A stretch of 64,000 nucleotides of DNA, from assembly GCF_011189575.1 (NCBI RefSeq), contig NZ_PUJW01000007.1, positions 62,001 through 126,000 of the forward strand. Direction: 5' to 3'. Source of the DNA: Photorhabdus cinerea (GTDB lineage Bacteria > Pseudomonadota > Gammaproteobacteria > Enterobacterales > Enterobacteriaceae). Below, in pieces: positions 54,482 to 64,000 of this stretch; within the stretch, counting starts at the first letter, position 1; the number at the start of each line of letters is the position of its first letter. The notes under the pieces are model-generated. The model was not told where the DNA came from and ran no database searches. It saw only the letters and a program-made list of their open reading frames with translations. The position numbers were made by a program, and so were the translations under genes.

Positions 54482-54877
54482 TTACTCTTCAGAATCCCCA
54501 GCTTCTTCAGCATCAACGCCGGCGTCTTCCAGAGAGTAATCGCGGCTGCGACGTTCATCTTTGGCTTTAACCATTGGAGATGCTTCAGTTACCGCGTGCT
54601 TAACGCGCATAATCATGCTGCGGATAACGGCATCGTTGAAGCGGAAGTTAGTTTCCAGCTCATCAACCACTTCCTGCGGAGCTTCAACGTTCATCAGAAC
54701 GTAGTGGGCTTTGTGCAGTTTGTTGATTGGATAAGCCAGTTGACGGCGACCCCAGTCTTCCAGACGGTGAATCTGACCTTGCGCGTTAGTGATAGTCGCA
54801 CTGTAACGCTCGATCATGCCCGGAACCTGTTCGCTTTGGTCAGGATGGACCATAAAAACGATTTCGTAATGACGCAT
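54482..54877 (-). CDS. rpsF: 30S ribosomal protein S6
   Basis: 131-residue protein MRHYEIVFMVHPDQSEQVPG... with the RNP-like S6 core. Its acidic C-terminal tail ends in Glu residues, the part modified by glutamate ligase in E. coli. It is first in its operon. Its leader holds an S6:S18-type RNA motif, consistent with autoregulation. Confidence 0.98.
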   Translation of the reverse strand: MRHYEIVFMVHPDQSEQVPGMIERYSATITNAQGQIHRLEDWGRRQLAYPINKLHKAHYVLMNVEAPQEVVDELETNFRFNDAVIRSMIMRVKHAVTEASPMVKAKDERRSRDYSLEDAGVDAEEAGDSEE

Positions 54878-54903
54878 TAGTATTGCTCCTTACGGATTAT
54901 TCA

Positions 54904-54938
54904 GCCTCCTGTCAGGGTCAACCGCGGCCCGTGGAGGC
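54904..54938 (-). promoter_or_regulatory. rpsF leader: S6:S18-binding RNA motif
   Basis: On the minus strand GCCTCC and GGAGGC close a hairpin with inner GGG/CCC pairing and an exposed CCG (ACGGGCCGCGGTTGACCC). This matches the conserved leader element in many bacteria that mimics the S6:S18 site in 16S rRNA. It lies 26 bp before the rpsF ATG. Confidence 0.75.
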
Positions 54939-55036
54939 AAGGAACTTGTTTAAGTGCGGCTGAAAAATTGACGCGTAACTATACCCGCCTCACATAAAAA
55001 ACTCAAGGAGCGAACAACGCTTTATATTTTTCGTTA

Positions 55037-55771
55037 CTACGAACTACGCTGACGCATCGCTTCAAACAGGCAAACACCCGTTGCAACAGACACATTAAGG
55101 GATGAGACAGAACCCGCCATAGGAATACTAATCAATTCATCACAGTGTTCACGGGTCAAACGACGCATACCTTCCCCTTCCGCCCCCATCACCAAAGCAA
55201 TGGGGCCTGTTAGTTTGCTCTGATATAGCGTATGGTCGGCTTCCCCAGCTGTACCAACCACCCAAATATTATGTTCCTGCAACAAACGCAGAGTACGGGC
55301 AAGATTAGTTACACAAACAAGTGGTACGCTCTCCGCAGCGCCACATGCCACTTTTTTCGCCGTAGCATTAAGCTGAGCGGAACGGTCACGGGGAACAATA
55401 ACCGCATGCACACCTGCCGCATCAGCACTACGCAAACAAGCACCCAGATTATGTGGATCTGTCACACCATCAAGCACCAGCAAAAAAGGCGTGTCCACCT
55501 GTGCCAGTAAATCTGGTAAGTCATTTTCCTGATATTGACGCCCTGACTTCACTTTGGCGATAATCCCCTGATGCACAGCACCTTCCGTTTGATTATCCAG
55601 CCACTGACGATTTGCCAATTGGACAACCATCCCAATGTTTTCCAGTTCATTAATCAGAGGCATCAAACGACGATCTTCGCGCCCTTTCAGTACATAAACT
55701 TCTATAAAACGCTGAGGATCACGCTCCAGTAAAGCTTTAACGGCATGAATACCGTAGATAATTTCACTCAT
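55037..55771 (-). CDS. rlmB: 23S rRNA (guanosine(2251)-2'-O)-methyltransferase RlmB
   Basis: SPOUT-family trefoil-knot methyltransferase. The 244-residue protein has the N-terminal SpoU substrate-binding domain (about 1-75). The knot motifs are LDGVTDPHNLGACLRSADAAG (split near residue 110-130), VMGAEGEGMRRL and SIPMAGSVSSLNVSVA. It lies downstream of rnr, as in E. coli. Confidence 0.97.
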   Translation of the reverse strand: MSEIIYGIHAVKALLERDPQRFIEVYVLKGREDRRLMPLINELENIGMVVQLANRQWLDNQTEGAVHQGIIAKVKSGRQYQENDLPDLLAQVDTPFLLVLDGVTDPHNLGACLRSADAAGVHAVIVPRDRSAQLNATAKKVACGAAESVPLVCVTNLARTLRLLQEHNIWVVGTAGEADHTLYQSKLTGPIALVMGAEGEGMRRLTREHCDELISIPMAGSVSSLNVSVATGVCLFEAMRQRSS

Positions 55772-55887
55772 AATCTTCTTATTTCACTATTATACAGTAC
55801 TGACTGATACTTTGAGCCTATCCATCAGGCTCTCTGTATTCAAGACACTAAAATATTCAGGCTACCTCGGAAGGAATAGCCCTTTGA

Positions 55888-58329
55888 TTACTTCTCTGCA
55901 CTTTTCTTAGCCCGTTTAGCTTTGAATTTAGAGGCAATTTTTTGTGTTTCGGCTGAAGGTTTTTTCTTATCTTTTTTCTTATTCCCTTTCGGCTTATCCG
56001 CAGATTTCTTTTTACGGAAAGCACCATCAGGTTCAAAGCGAGTCTCTTTGCTATAACCACGCCCTTTCTTACCGTCCCTACGGCCAGGCTCTGCTTTTTT
56101 CAGCTTGTCACGCGCTGTTTTGCCTGCATTCCGGGCTTTGCGGGTAGTGGAAAGCAATTTAAAATCAATATTACGCTCATCCATATGGACAGCTTCCACT
56201 CGGATTTCAACTTCATCCCCCAACCGGTAAGTTTGACCAGAAGATTCACCAATTAAACGCTGCCCCACATTATCAAAGCGATAATAATCATTATGCAGTG
56301 TGGAAACATGTACTAAGCCGTCGATAAACAGATCACTCAAGCGAACAAAGAAGCCGAAGCCTGTCACACTGGTGATAATTCCGGTAAAAATATTGCCCAC
56401 CTGATCCTGCATGAAATCACACTTAAGCCAATCAGCAACATCTCTCGTCGCTTCATCTGCACGGCGCTCAGTCATAGAACAGTGTTCGCCCAGTTGCAGC
56501 ATATGCTCCACATCGTTATGCCATCCACCGGTTGTTGTTCCGCATTGCTCAACAATACCTTCCTGTTTTGCCAACAGATATTTTATCGCCCGATGCAGTA
56601 CCAAATCAGGATAGCGTCGGATAGGTGAAGTAAAGTGCGCATAAGAGTTTAATGACAGGCCAAAGTGACCTCGATTTTCCGAGTCATAAATTGCCTGTTT
56701 CATTGAACGCAGCAACATGGTTTGCAGTAATTCACGATCGGGACGTTCCGCCACTTGATGCATAAGTTGCGCATAATCCTTTGGCGTTGGCGTCATGCCA
56801 CCCGGCAAAGTCAATCCCAATTCGCTAAAAACAGAACGCAGGTTAAGAATGCTCTCTTCTCTTGGTCGATCATGAATACGGTAAAGCACCGGTTCTCTGT
56901 TTTTCTCTACGAAACGCGCAGCAGCAATATTCGCCAGAATCATGCACTCTTCAATCAGTTTATGCGCGTCATTGCGAACAACTGGTTCAATCCGCTCAAT
57001 TCGGCGTTCAGCATTAAAGATAAACTTCGCCTCTTCCGATTCAAAAGAGATCGCACCACGCTGCTCTCGGGCACTTTCCAATGCCTGATAAAGTTTATGT
57101 AAGTGCTCAATATGCTGAACCAGAGGCTTATATTGCTCACGCAACTCTTCATCTCCCTGCAACATACGCCATACTTTGGTATATGTCAGGCGGGCATGAG
57201 AATTCATGACTGCTTCATAAAATTTATAAGATGACAATTTTCCTTGAGCTGAAACTGTCATCTCACACACCATACAAAGACGATCAACCTGTGGGTTCAA
57301 CGAACAAAGGCCATTGGAAAGCACCTCTGGCAACATAGGAACAACCTGAGACGGGAAGTAAACCGAGTTACTCCGGTTACAGGCTTCTGTATCCAATGCC
57401 GTTTGTGGGCGAACATAGTAACTGACATCAGCAATAGCAACCCATAAACGCCAACCACCGCTTCTCTTCCTCTCGCAATAAACGGCGTCATCAAAATCAC
57501 GAGCATCTTCACCATCAATAGTCACCAATGGTAGGGCACGTAGATCAACACGGCCTTCTTTCGCAAATTCAGGCACCTGTTCATCCAGAGATGCCACCTG
57601 ATTTTCCACTTGTGGTGGCCAATTGTGTGGAATTTCATGAGTACGCAAGGCAATTTCCACTGCCATATTCGTTCCCATGGTTTCACCCAACACTTCAACA
57701 ATTTTACCCACCGCTTTTGTGCGGCGCGTTGGGCGTGTAGTTAATTCCACCACTACCACGTTCCCCATACGAGCACCACAACTCTCATCTTTCGGGATCA
57801 AGATATCGAAGCTCAAGCGACTGTCATCCGGTACGACAAACCCCATGCCAGAGTCAAGAAAATAACGGCCAACAATCTGACTGGTCTTAGGTACCAATAC
57901 ACGAACGATACGCGCTTCACTGCGCCCTTTACGATCTGAAGGCAATGGCTGCGCCAATACAACATCACCATGAATAGCCATTTTCAACTGCTCGGCAGAA
58001 AGATAAAAATCATCTTTATACCCTTCCACCCTCAGAAAACCATAACCATCCCTGTGACCAATGACGATACCTTTCAATAAATCCAGTCTTTCTGGCAAGG
58101 CGTAACATTGACGACGGGTGAAAACCAGTTGACCATCACGTTCCATAGCCCGTAAACGGCGACGTAATGCTTCAAGATCCTCATCATTGGTCAGATTCAG
58201 CTCTTGTGCCAGTTCCTGGCGACTTACAGGTACAGCACGTTTAGAAATAATGTCTAAGATGTACTCACGACTTGGAATAGGCGATTCATATTTTTCCGCC
58301 TCTCGTTTCAGAAAAGGATCTTGTGACAT
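55888..58329 (-). CDS. rnr: Ribonuclease R
   Basis: 3'-to-5' exoribonuclease that degrades structured RNA, important in the cold. The 813-residue protein has an N-terminal HTH-like region, two cold-shock domains (about 85-215), the RNB catalytic domain (about 255-580, with TIDGEDARDFDDAVYCE) and an S1 domain (about 645-725). Its tail is Lys-rich. The start at 58329 (MSQDPFLKREAEKYE) has GGAGG upstream and equals the E. coli length. It lies downstream of nsrR. Confidence 0.97.
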   Translation of the reverse strand: MSQDPFLKREAEKYESPIPSREYILDIISKRAVPVSRQELAQELNLTNDEDLEALRRRLRAMERDGQLVFTRRQCYALPERLDLLKGIVIGHRDGYGFLRVEGYKDDFYLSAEQLKMAIHGDVVLAQPLPSDRKGRSEARIVRVLVPKTSQIVGRYFLDSGMGFVVPDDSRLSFDILIPKDESCGARMGNVVVVELTTRPTRRTKAVGKIVEVLGETMGTNMAVEIALRTHEIPHNWPPQVENQVASLDEQVPEFAKEGRVDLRALPLVTIDGEDARDFDDAVYCERKRSGGWRLWVAIADVSYYVRPQTALDTEACNRSNSVYFPSQVVPMLPEVLSNGLCSLNPQVDRLCMVCEMTVSAQGKLSSYKFYEAVMNSHARLTYTKVWRMLQGDEELREQYKPLVQHIEHLHKLYQALESAREQRGAISFESEEAKFIFNAERRIERIEPVVRNDAHKLIEECMILANIAAARFVEKNREPVLYRIHDRPREESILNLRSVFSELGLTLPGGMTPTPKDYAQLMHQVAERPDRELLQTMLLRSMKQAIYDSENRGHFGLSLNSYAHFTSPIRRYPDLVLHRAIKYLLAKQEGIVEQCGTTTGGWHNDVEHMLQLGEHCSMTERRADEATRDVADWLKCDFMQDQVGNIFTGIITSVTGFGFFVRLSDLFIDGLVHVSTLHNDYYRFDNVGQRLIGESSGQTYRLGDEVEIRVEAVHMDERNIDFKLLSTTRKARNAGKTARDKLKKAEPGRRDGKKGRGYSKETRFEPDGAFRKKKSADKPKGNKKKDKKKPSAETQKIASKFKAKRAKKSAEK

Positions 58330-58376
58330 GGTAGTTGTTCCTCCGTTGTCATCAGCAAGCTGTTTGCGCCATTTCT

Positions 58377-58802
58377 TCATTCGGTCAGAAGCAGCTTATA
58401 AAGGGGGATATTGCCTTCAACCATATCAGCTAAAGTATGCTTATCCAATTCTTCTAAAAACTTCTCTATTGCCTGATTTAATACCATCTTCAGACGACAT
58501 GCAGACGTAATATGGCAAGATTCCTGACTACAGTTAACCAATGACAATGGTTCTAGCGCACGAACTACATCACCAATTCTGATATCTTTTGCCGGTTTAC
58601 CCAGACGAATGCCGCCGTTTTTACCACGAACAGCATCCACTAATCCTAAATGGCTCAATTGGTTAATGATCTTTACCATATGGTTACGAGAAACACCATA
58701 AACATCAGTGACTTCAGAAATACTGGTCATCTGGCTTTGCGGTAAAGCAGCCATATAAATTAGCGCGCGCAAGCCATAATCTGTAAAACTCGTTAACTGC
58801 AC
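58377..58802 (-). CDS. nsrR: Nitric-oxide-sensing repressor NsrR
   Basis: 141-residue Rrf2-family regulator with an iron-sulfur cluster. The winged HTH occupies the first 70 residues. Three cysteines in CSQESCHITSAC (about 91-102) fit the cluster ligands. It represses NO-detoxification genes in E. coli. It is followed by rnr in the same operon. Confidence 0.95.
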   Translation of the reverse strand: MQLTSFTDYGLRALIYMAALPQSQMTSISEVTDVYGVSRNHMVKIINQLSHLGLVDAVRGKNGGIRLGKPAKDIRIGDVVRALEPLSLVNCSQESCHITSACRLKMVLNQAIEKFLEELDKHTLADMVEGNIPLYKLLLTE

Positions 58803-58946
58803 ATCAACCTCTGGATAATGAGATATAAGTTAATATATCCGAGAACAAACTGAAAAAATAAGCATTTGTTCAAATTATATACCATGGATTGGCCAAAATT
58901 CTGTTGATCTTCTGGTAGTTAAGCAAAAAAGGCCATAATAAATAGC

Positions 58947-58974
58947 AAAAAACCGGGCTGAAAAGCCCGGCTTT
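58947..58974 (-). terminator. Terminator of purA
   Basis: On the minus strand AGCCGGGCT-TTTC-AGCCCGGTTTTTT: a 7-bp GC-rich stem followed by six T, 20 bp after the purA stop. Confidence 0.87.
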
Positions 58975-58993
58975 ACCTAATTATCTCACACAA

Positions 58994-60292
58994 TCAGGCA
59001 TCAAACGGATCACGCAGAATCATTGTCTCTGAACGATCTGGACCTGTAGAAATAATATCAACAGGAACACCAGTAAGTTCTTCTACACGTTTGATATAGT
59101 TCAACGCTGCCAGAGGCAATTTGCTATGCTCTTTCACACCGAAAGTACTTTCGTCCCAGCCAGGCATTGGCTCATAAACGGGTTCAATACCTTCCCAATC
59201 ATCTGCTGCCAAAGGAGTCGTTTCAACCACTCGGCCATCAGGCATACGGTAGCCAACACAAATTTTTACTTCTTTTAAGCCATCCAGCACGTCTAATTTG
59301 GTCATACAGAAACCTGACAGCGAGTTGATCTGTACCGCACGGCGGATAGCAATGATGTCCAGCCAGCCGGTACGACGGCTACGGCCAGTAGTCGCACCAA
59401 ACTCTTGACCCTTTTCACGCAGGTAGTTGCCAGTTTCATCAAACAGCTCCGTTGGGAATGGGCCAGCACCTACGCGGGTAGAATAAGCCTTAATGATCCC
59501 CAGAACATAATCAACATAGCATGGACCTAAACCGGAACCTGTTGCAACGCCACCAGCCGTAGTGTTGGAAGAGGTCACGTATGGATAGGTACCGTGGTCG
59601 ATATCCAGCAAAGTACCTTGCGCTCCTTCGAACATAACCAATTCACCTTTCTGAGTTGCTTTGTACAGCAGGTCAGAAACGTCAACGACCATACCCGTCA
59701 GGATATCGGCAACAGCCATGATTTCGTCAAGAGTTTTCTGGTAATCAACCGCAGGTTCTTTGTAATAGTTAACCAGTTGAAAGTTGTGATATTCGATAAT
59801 TTCTTTCAGTTTAGCTGCGAATGCTTCTTTATCAAACAAGTCACCAACACGTAAGCCGCGACGTGCAACTTTGTCTTCATACGCAGGACCGATACCACGA
59901 CCGGTTGTACCAATAGCTTTTGCACCACGGGCTTTCTCGCGGGCATTATCTAATGCAACATGGTATGGAAGAATAAGCGGACAAGCTTCTGAAATAAGCA
60001 GACGTTCGCGAACAGGAACACCACGGGACTCTAATGCGTTCATCTCTTTCATCAGTGCATCAGGCGCTAATACGACCCCGTTTGCAATGATGCTAATAAC
60101 ATTTTCACGCAAGATCCCAGATGGGATTAAGTGGAGAACGGTTTTTTCACCGTTAATAACCAGTGTATGACCAGCATTATGGCCACCTTGATAACGAACA
60201 ACATACTTAGCTCGTTCAGTCAGCAAGTCGACGATCTTGCCCTTGCCCTCGTCACCCCATTGGGTGCCCAATACGACAACGTTCTTACCCAT
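58994..60292 (-). CDS. purA: Adenylosuccinate synthetase
   Basis: First step from IMP to AMP, using GTP and aspartate. The 432-residue protein has the P-loop-like GTQWGDEGKGK (about 8-18), the GHNAGHT loop (about 40) and KLDVLDGL. The start at 60292 (MGKNVVVLGTQWGDEGKGK) gives the E. coli length. The small gene yjeT, which sits between hflC and purA in E. coli, is absent. Confidence 0.98.
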   Translation of the reverse strand: MGKNVVVLGTQWGDEGKGKIVDLLTERAKYVVRYQGGHNAGHTLVINGEKTVLHLIPSGILRENVISIIANGVVLAPDALMKEMNALESRGVPVRERLLISEACPLILPYHVALDNAREKARGAKAIGTTGRGIGPAYEDKVARRGLRVGDLFDKEAFAAKLKEIIEYHNFQLVNYYKEPAVDYQKTLDEIMAVADILTGMVVDVSDLLYKATQKGELVMFEGAQGTLLDIDHGTYPYVTSSNTTAGGVATGSGLGPCYVDYVLGIIKAYSTRVGAGPFPTELFDETGNYLREKGQEFGATTGRSRRTGWLDIIAIRRAVQINSLSGFCMTKLDVLDGLKEVKICVGYRMPDGRVVETTPLAADDWEGIEPVYEPMPGWDESTFGVKEHSKLPLAALNYIKRVEELTGVPVDIISTGPDRSETMILRDPFDA

Positions 60293-60396
60293 TTCAAAAT
60301 TCACTCGGTTGCTTAAAAATGGATTCTAACATCTCATTCCACACCTTTCAGTAATTTTTATCAGATCTGTTATTTTTGTTGACCACCTGACACGAC

Positions 60397-60419
60397 AAGG
60401 CCCGCCTGATGCGGGCCTT
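60397..60419 (-). terminator. Terminator of the hfl operon
   Basis: AAGGCCCGC (60397-60405) and GCGGGCCTT (60411-60419) form a perfect 9-bp stem 21 bp after the hflC stop; the T tract is short. Confidence 0.7.
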
Positions 60420-60440
60420 ACTTAGATATTCAAACATCTA

Positions 60441-61451
60441 TCAATGCTGAGCTGCACGTTTTTCAGGTGCTTTCATATAACGGAAGAAATCAGTATCTGG
60501 GCTTAGCACCAGAACATCTTTTCCATCTTCACTGAAGCTCTTCTCGTAAGCACGTAAGCTACGGATAAAGGCATAGAAGTCAGGATCTTTGCTGAATGCA
60601 TCAGCAAACAGTTTAGCGGCTTCTGCATCACCGGAACCACGCAAGGTACGGGCTTCACGCTCCGCTCTTGCCAATGTTTCAGTCACTTGTTTATCCGATG
60701 TTGCGCGCAATTTCTCTGCTTCTTCCTGACCCTGAGAACGGTGACGACGGGCTACCGCTTCACGCTCTGCACGCATACGCTGGAAGATAGCTTCTGAAAC
60801 TTCCAATGGCAGGTTAATCTGTTTGATACGCACATCAACAACCTCAATCCCCAGAGCAGCCATACTGTTCGGGTTAATAGCTAGTTGTTTATCCGCAGTT
60901 TCTTTCTCTACACGAGCCGCCGCTGAGGCAATCGCATCATCGGCTTCACTGGTAGCCACCGCTTCACCGTCAGTCGTACCTTTGTTCAGGGCGTCACGAA
61001 CATCGGTAGTCAGCTTACCACGGGAATCAGTCACAATGCCGCGAACATCCAGACGACCAATCTCAGAACGCAAACGGTCACTGAACTTACGTTTCAACAG
61101 CACTTCAGCCTGAGAAATATCACCATTACCGGTAGCCAGATAATAACGGCTGAAGTCGATAATGCGCCATTTCAGGTAAGAATCGACAATCAGGTCTTTG
61201 TTTTCACTGGTCAGGAAACGGTCCGCCTGAATATCCATAGTCTGGATACGAGCATCAAGTGTTTTCACTGTTTCAATGAATGGCACTTTAAAGTGCAAAC
61301 CCGGTGCATAAACAATCGGTTTATTTTCCGCGTCACGGGCAACCTTACTGAAACGCAGAACAATACCGCGCTGTCCTTCATGCACAACAAACACTGAAGT
61401 ATACAAAACCACCAATACAGCAACAATAATAACGAGGAATGACTTACGCAT
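60441..61451 (-). CDS. hflC: FtsH modulator HflC
   Basis: 336-residue SPFH/prohibitin-family membrane protein with one N-terminal transmembrane helix (about 4-22) and a large periplasmic domain. With HflK it forms a cage that regulates FtsH proteolysis. It shows the segment FVVHEGQRGIVLRFSKV and a long helical AEREARTLRGSGDAEA region. It follows hflK by two bases. Confidence 0.97.
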   Translation of the reverse strand: MRKSFLVIIVAVLVVLYTSVFVVHEGQRGIVLRFSKVARDAENKPIVYAPGLHFKVPFIETVKTLDARIQTMDIQADRFLTSENKDLIVDSYLKWRIIDFSRYYLATGNGDISQAEVLLKRKFSDRLRSEIGRLDVRGIVTDSRGKLTTDVRDALNKGTTDGEAVATSEADDAIASAAARVEKETADKQLAINPNSMAALGIEVVDVRIKQINLPLEVSEAIFQRMRAEREAVARRHRSQGQEEAEKLRATSDKQVTETLARAEREARTLRGSGDAEAAKLFADAFSKDPDFYAFIRSLRAYEKSFSEDGKDVLVLSPDTDFFRYMKAPEKRAAQH

Positions 61452-61453
61452 GA

Positions 61454-62680
61454 TTATTGTCTCCCTACTCTGACAGTATCGTTACGCAGATTATCAGTAC
61501 GGTTGTAATCTACTGTCCGGTTTGAACTTAAGGGTGCTGTCGGGCGAGTAATGTGCGAACCAGAAACAGTGGTATTACCAAGCTGACTTTCCACGGCTGT
61601 TTTACCACTGGCTGCATCGCTACGGAACATTTGCTCCAATGGCAGGACCATCAGGTTATTACTGTTCTCATTAGCAATAACTTTGCGGGTATTACTCAGT
61701 ACTTTTTCCATAGTTTCAATATACAGACGCTCACGGGTAATTTCCGGTGCTGCTTTATATTCAGGCAGCATCTTGGCAAAACTCGCCACTTCACCCTGCG
61801 CTTCCAATACCACACGCGCTTTATAAGCCTTAGCATCTTCGATTAATCGTTGAGCCTGACCATTTGCACGCGGTTGAACCTCATTAGCGTAAGCTTCCGC
61901 CTCACGAATGTACTGCTGTTCATTTTCCCGGGCAGCTATCGCATCGTCAAATGACGCTTTTACTTCTTCCGGTGGACGGGCAGTCTGGAAGTTAACATCC
62001 AGCAAAGTAATACCCATTTTGTATGGACGAATCGTTTCTTCCAGTACCTTCTGGGTATCGCTACGTACAATAGTACGGCCTTCAGTCAAGATTTTATCCA
62101 TAGTGTATTTGCCGATAACACCGCGAACCGCGCTGTCAGTTGCCTGACGCAGGCTGTTATCAGGGCTTGTTACGCTGTAGAGATAAGCGGCTGGATTCGT
62201 CACACGGTACTGAACGTTCATTTCCACGCGAACAACGTTTTCATCGGAAGTCAGCATCACACCGGATGCCGCCAGTTCACGAACAGATTCCACGTTGACC
62301 GGAACCACTTCATCAATGAACGTTGGTTTCCAGTTCAGACCTGGCTGCACGATATGGCTCAATTTACCCAAACGGGTAACAACACCACGTTCTGTTTCTT
62401 TAATCGTATAGAAACCACTGGCGGCCCAGATCACGACGACCGCGACAACAGCAAGGCTAACAATACGCCCGCCAAATTTTGCCCCCTGATCAGAACCATT
62501 ACTGCCCTTATTCCCACCGAAACCACCGAGTTTACTGCTCAGCTTACGGAACAGATCGTCGAGATCAGATGCCCCACGGTTTCGACTACCTTTGTTCCCG
62601 CCGGAGTTGCCGCTATTATTATTGCTGCTCCCCCACGGGTCGCGGTCTTGTCCGTTGTTCCCGGGCTGATTCCACGCCAT
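61454..62680 (-). CDS. hflK: FtsH modulator HflK
   Basis: 408-residue SPFH-family partner of HflC. The N-terminus is a cytoplasmic Gly/Asn-rich segment (MAWNQPGNNGQDRDPWG, about 1-78). A transmembrane helix (about 79-100), the SPFH domain (about 100-270) and coiled helices follow. It is slightly shorter than E. coli HflK (419), mainly in the low-complexity ends. It lies between hflX and hflC as usual. Confidence 0.97.
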   Translation of the reverse strand: MAWNQPGNNGQDRDPWGSSNNNSGNSGGNKGSRNRGASDLDDLFRKLSSKLGGFGGNKGSNGSDQGAKFGGRIVSLAVVAVVVIWAASGFYTIKETERGVVTRLGKLSHIVQPGLNWKPTFIDEVVPVNVESVRELAASGVMLTSDENVVRVEMNVQYRVTNPAAYLYSVTSPDNSLRQATDSAVRGVIGKYTMDKILTEGRTIVRSDTQKVLEETIRPYKMGITLLDVNFQTARPPEEVKASFDDAIAARENEQQYIREAEAYANEVQPRANGQAQRLIEDAKAYKARVVLEAQGEVASFAKMLPEYKAAPEITRERLYIETMEKVLSNTRKVIANENSNNLMVLPLEQMFRSDAASGKTAVESQLGNTTVSGSHITRPTAPLSSNRTVDYNRTDNLRNDTVRVGRQ

Positions 62681-62785
62681 GTTTTAGCTCCATTCTTTTA
62701 TGATTGGTTTTTCAGGCTAAGAGCTGCTTGTAAACAAGCTAACTCTCAATCACACAAGTTTTCTGATATTCATCTGCCAGATAAA

Positions 62786-64000
62786 TCAGACGATGTAATC
62801 AAGCAAATCCTGTTCTTGTTTGCACAGACGGCGCCAGTCAACAATCGGCATTCTCACTTCGATACCAACTTTGCCGTCCTCTTCTATCCACTCTTTCTCT
62901 ATTGCCTGAAGTTGATAGAAGCGGCTGCGTAAACGACCCGCCTCTGGCGGCAAGCGCAATTCGTAGTGTGCGATTTCACCCGAAAGACGCTCCGTCAACG
63001 CTTGTAACAACAACGGGATACCTTCACCGGTTTGCGCTGACAACCAAACTCTGACCGGTAAGTTATCTTCGTTGCGATCAATACGCGGTGTAAAATCTCC
63101 CAACATATCAATCTTATTCATCACCAGCAGTACCGGAATTTCATGAGCGTCTATCTCTTCCAGTACGCTGTCAACTGCGGCAATATTTTCGTCTATACGA
63201 CTATCCGCAGCATCAACGACATGCAGCAATAATGTTGCCTGCCGGGTTTCCTGCAATGTGGCTTTAAATGCCGCAACCAGATCATGAGGCAAATGACGGA
63301 TAAAACCAACAGTATCAGCCAACACCGCAGTGCCAACATCATCAACTTCAATCCGCCGCAGCGTTGGGTCCAGAGTAGCAAATAATTGATCAGCCGCATA
63401 AACTTCAGCGGAAGTCATACGGTTAAACAAGCTCGATTTACCGGCATTGGTATATCCCACCAGTGAAATCGTCGGTATATCCGCTTTATTCCGCGCCTGA
63501 CGCCCCTGCTCTCGCTGTTTCTCAACCCGGCTGAGACGGCTCAAAATCTGGCGAATTTTATCCCGCAATAAACGCCTATCCGTCTCAAGCTGAGTTTCCC
63601 CTGGCCCTCTTAGGCCAATCCCACCTTTCTGGCGTTCAAGGTGAGTCCAACCACGAATAAGACGGGTAGAAAGATGGCGTAACTGCGCCAATTCTACCTG
63701 TAACTTCCCTTCGTGAGTCCGTGCCCGCTGGGCAAAAATATCCAGAATCACGCCGGTACGGTCGATCACCCGACATTGACAGAGCCGTTCAAGATTGCGC
63801 TCCTGTGCAGGACTGAGTGCATGATTAAACAACACAACATCAGCACCACTGGCCTGTACAGCCTCAGCAATCTCCTCAGCCTTACCTTCTCCGACAAAAT
63901 ATTTCGGATGAGGGGCTTTTCTACTTCCCGTGACAATCTGTACAGGAACTACACCAGCAGAAATTACCAGTGATTCAAACTCTCTGAGATTATCGGTGTC
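62786..64000 (-). CDS. hflX: Ribosome-associated GTPase HflX (5' end outside window)
   Basis: Ribosome-splitting GTPase. The frame is open from the window edge, giving 404 residues; about 22 N-terminal residues are missing relative to E. coli HflX (426). It has the nucleotide-binding N-terminal domain (GSRKAPHPKYFVGEGKAEEI), the Gly-rich linker GGIGLRGPGETQLETDRR, and a G domain with GYTNAGKSSLFN, DTVGFIRHLPH and NKID. The C-terminal domain ends in KQEQDLLDYIV. It is upstream of hflK-hflC. Confidence 0.97.
   Translation of the reverse strand, partial: DTDNLREFESLVISAGVVPVQIVTGSRKAPHPKYFVGEGKAEEIAEAVQASGADVVLFNHALSPAQERNLERLCQCRVIDRTGVILDIFAQRARTHEGKLQVELAQLRHLSTRLIRGWTHLERQKGGIGLRGPGETQLETDRRLLRDKIRQILSRLSRVEKQREQGRQARNKADIPTISLVGYTNAGKSSLFNRMTSAEVYAADQLFATLDPTLRRIEVDDVGTAVLADTVGFIRHLPHDLVAAFKATLQETRQATLLLHVVDAADSRIDENIAAVDSVLEEIDAHEIPVLLVMNKIDMLGDFTPRIDRNEDNLPVRVWLSAQTGEGIPLLLQALTERLSGEIAHYELRLPPEAGRLRSRFYQLQAIEKEWIEEDGKVGIEVRMPIVDWRRLCKQEQDLLDYIV

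Overview
The window is a chromosomal stretch of a gammaproteobacterium of the order Enterobacterales. Almost every housekeeping protein aligns closely, in remembered length and sequence, with its Escherichia coli counterpart, but the DNA is more AT-rich. Gene order departs from E. coli in a way typical of the insect-pathogenic genera Photorhabdus and Xenorhabdus. Photorhabdus is my best guess. It rests on overall resemblance, on a dispersed intergenic repeat at about 30865-30991, and on the mix of secondary-metabolism genes with a LuxR solo. No database search was possible.

Layout. Positions 1-556 are the 3' end of cstA. From 831 to 18779 lies a long minus-strand block for RNA and translation: deaD, nlpI, pnp, rpsO, truB, rbfA, infB, nusA, rimP, tRNA-fMet, tRNA-Leu, secG, glmM, folP, ftsH and rlmE. 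Next come yhbY, greA, dacB, obgE, rpmA, rplU and ispB. A small accessory patch at 24.7-26.0 kb holds two MuA-N-terminus-like DNA-binding paralogues and the Ner-like sfsB. It is followed by mdh, argR, mpl and fbp.

Accessory island 1 (30.55-35.4 kb, between fbp and ppa) holds a 288-bp inverted-repeat element, a dispersed repeat, an MFS transporter and two long, divergent proteins of the DIT1/PvcA (isocyanide synthase) superfamily. These three genes form a minus-strand unit behind an AT-rich promoter region with repeated ATGAGA/TCTCAT half-sites. Conserved envelope and stress genes follow: ppa, ytfP, tamB, tamA, msrA, ytfL, ytfK, ytfJ, cysQ and fklB. The ytfL gene has a leader hairpin that would hide its Shine-Dalgarno sequence.

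Accessory island 2 (47.0-53.4 kb, between fklB and rplI) is very AT-rich. It carries a LuxR-type regulator, an intact NodU/CmcH-type carbamoyltransferase, an argininosuccinate-synthase-like protein that has lost its ATP loop, a 5'-truncated cysteine-synthase/SbnA-like PLP enzyme, and decayed gene remnants. One remnant is recognisably an amidinotransferase/dimethylargininase. Together they look like a partly degraded pathway for a ureido- or guanidino-bearing small molecule.

The window ends in core genes: rplI, rpsR, priB, rpsF (with an S6:S18-type leader), rlmB, rnr, nsrR, purA, hflC, hflK and a partial hflX. Starts were trimmed to family-conserved positions where the longest open frame clearly over-extends. 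No rRNA, CRISPR array or intact prophage is visible.
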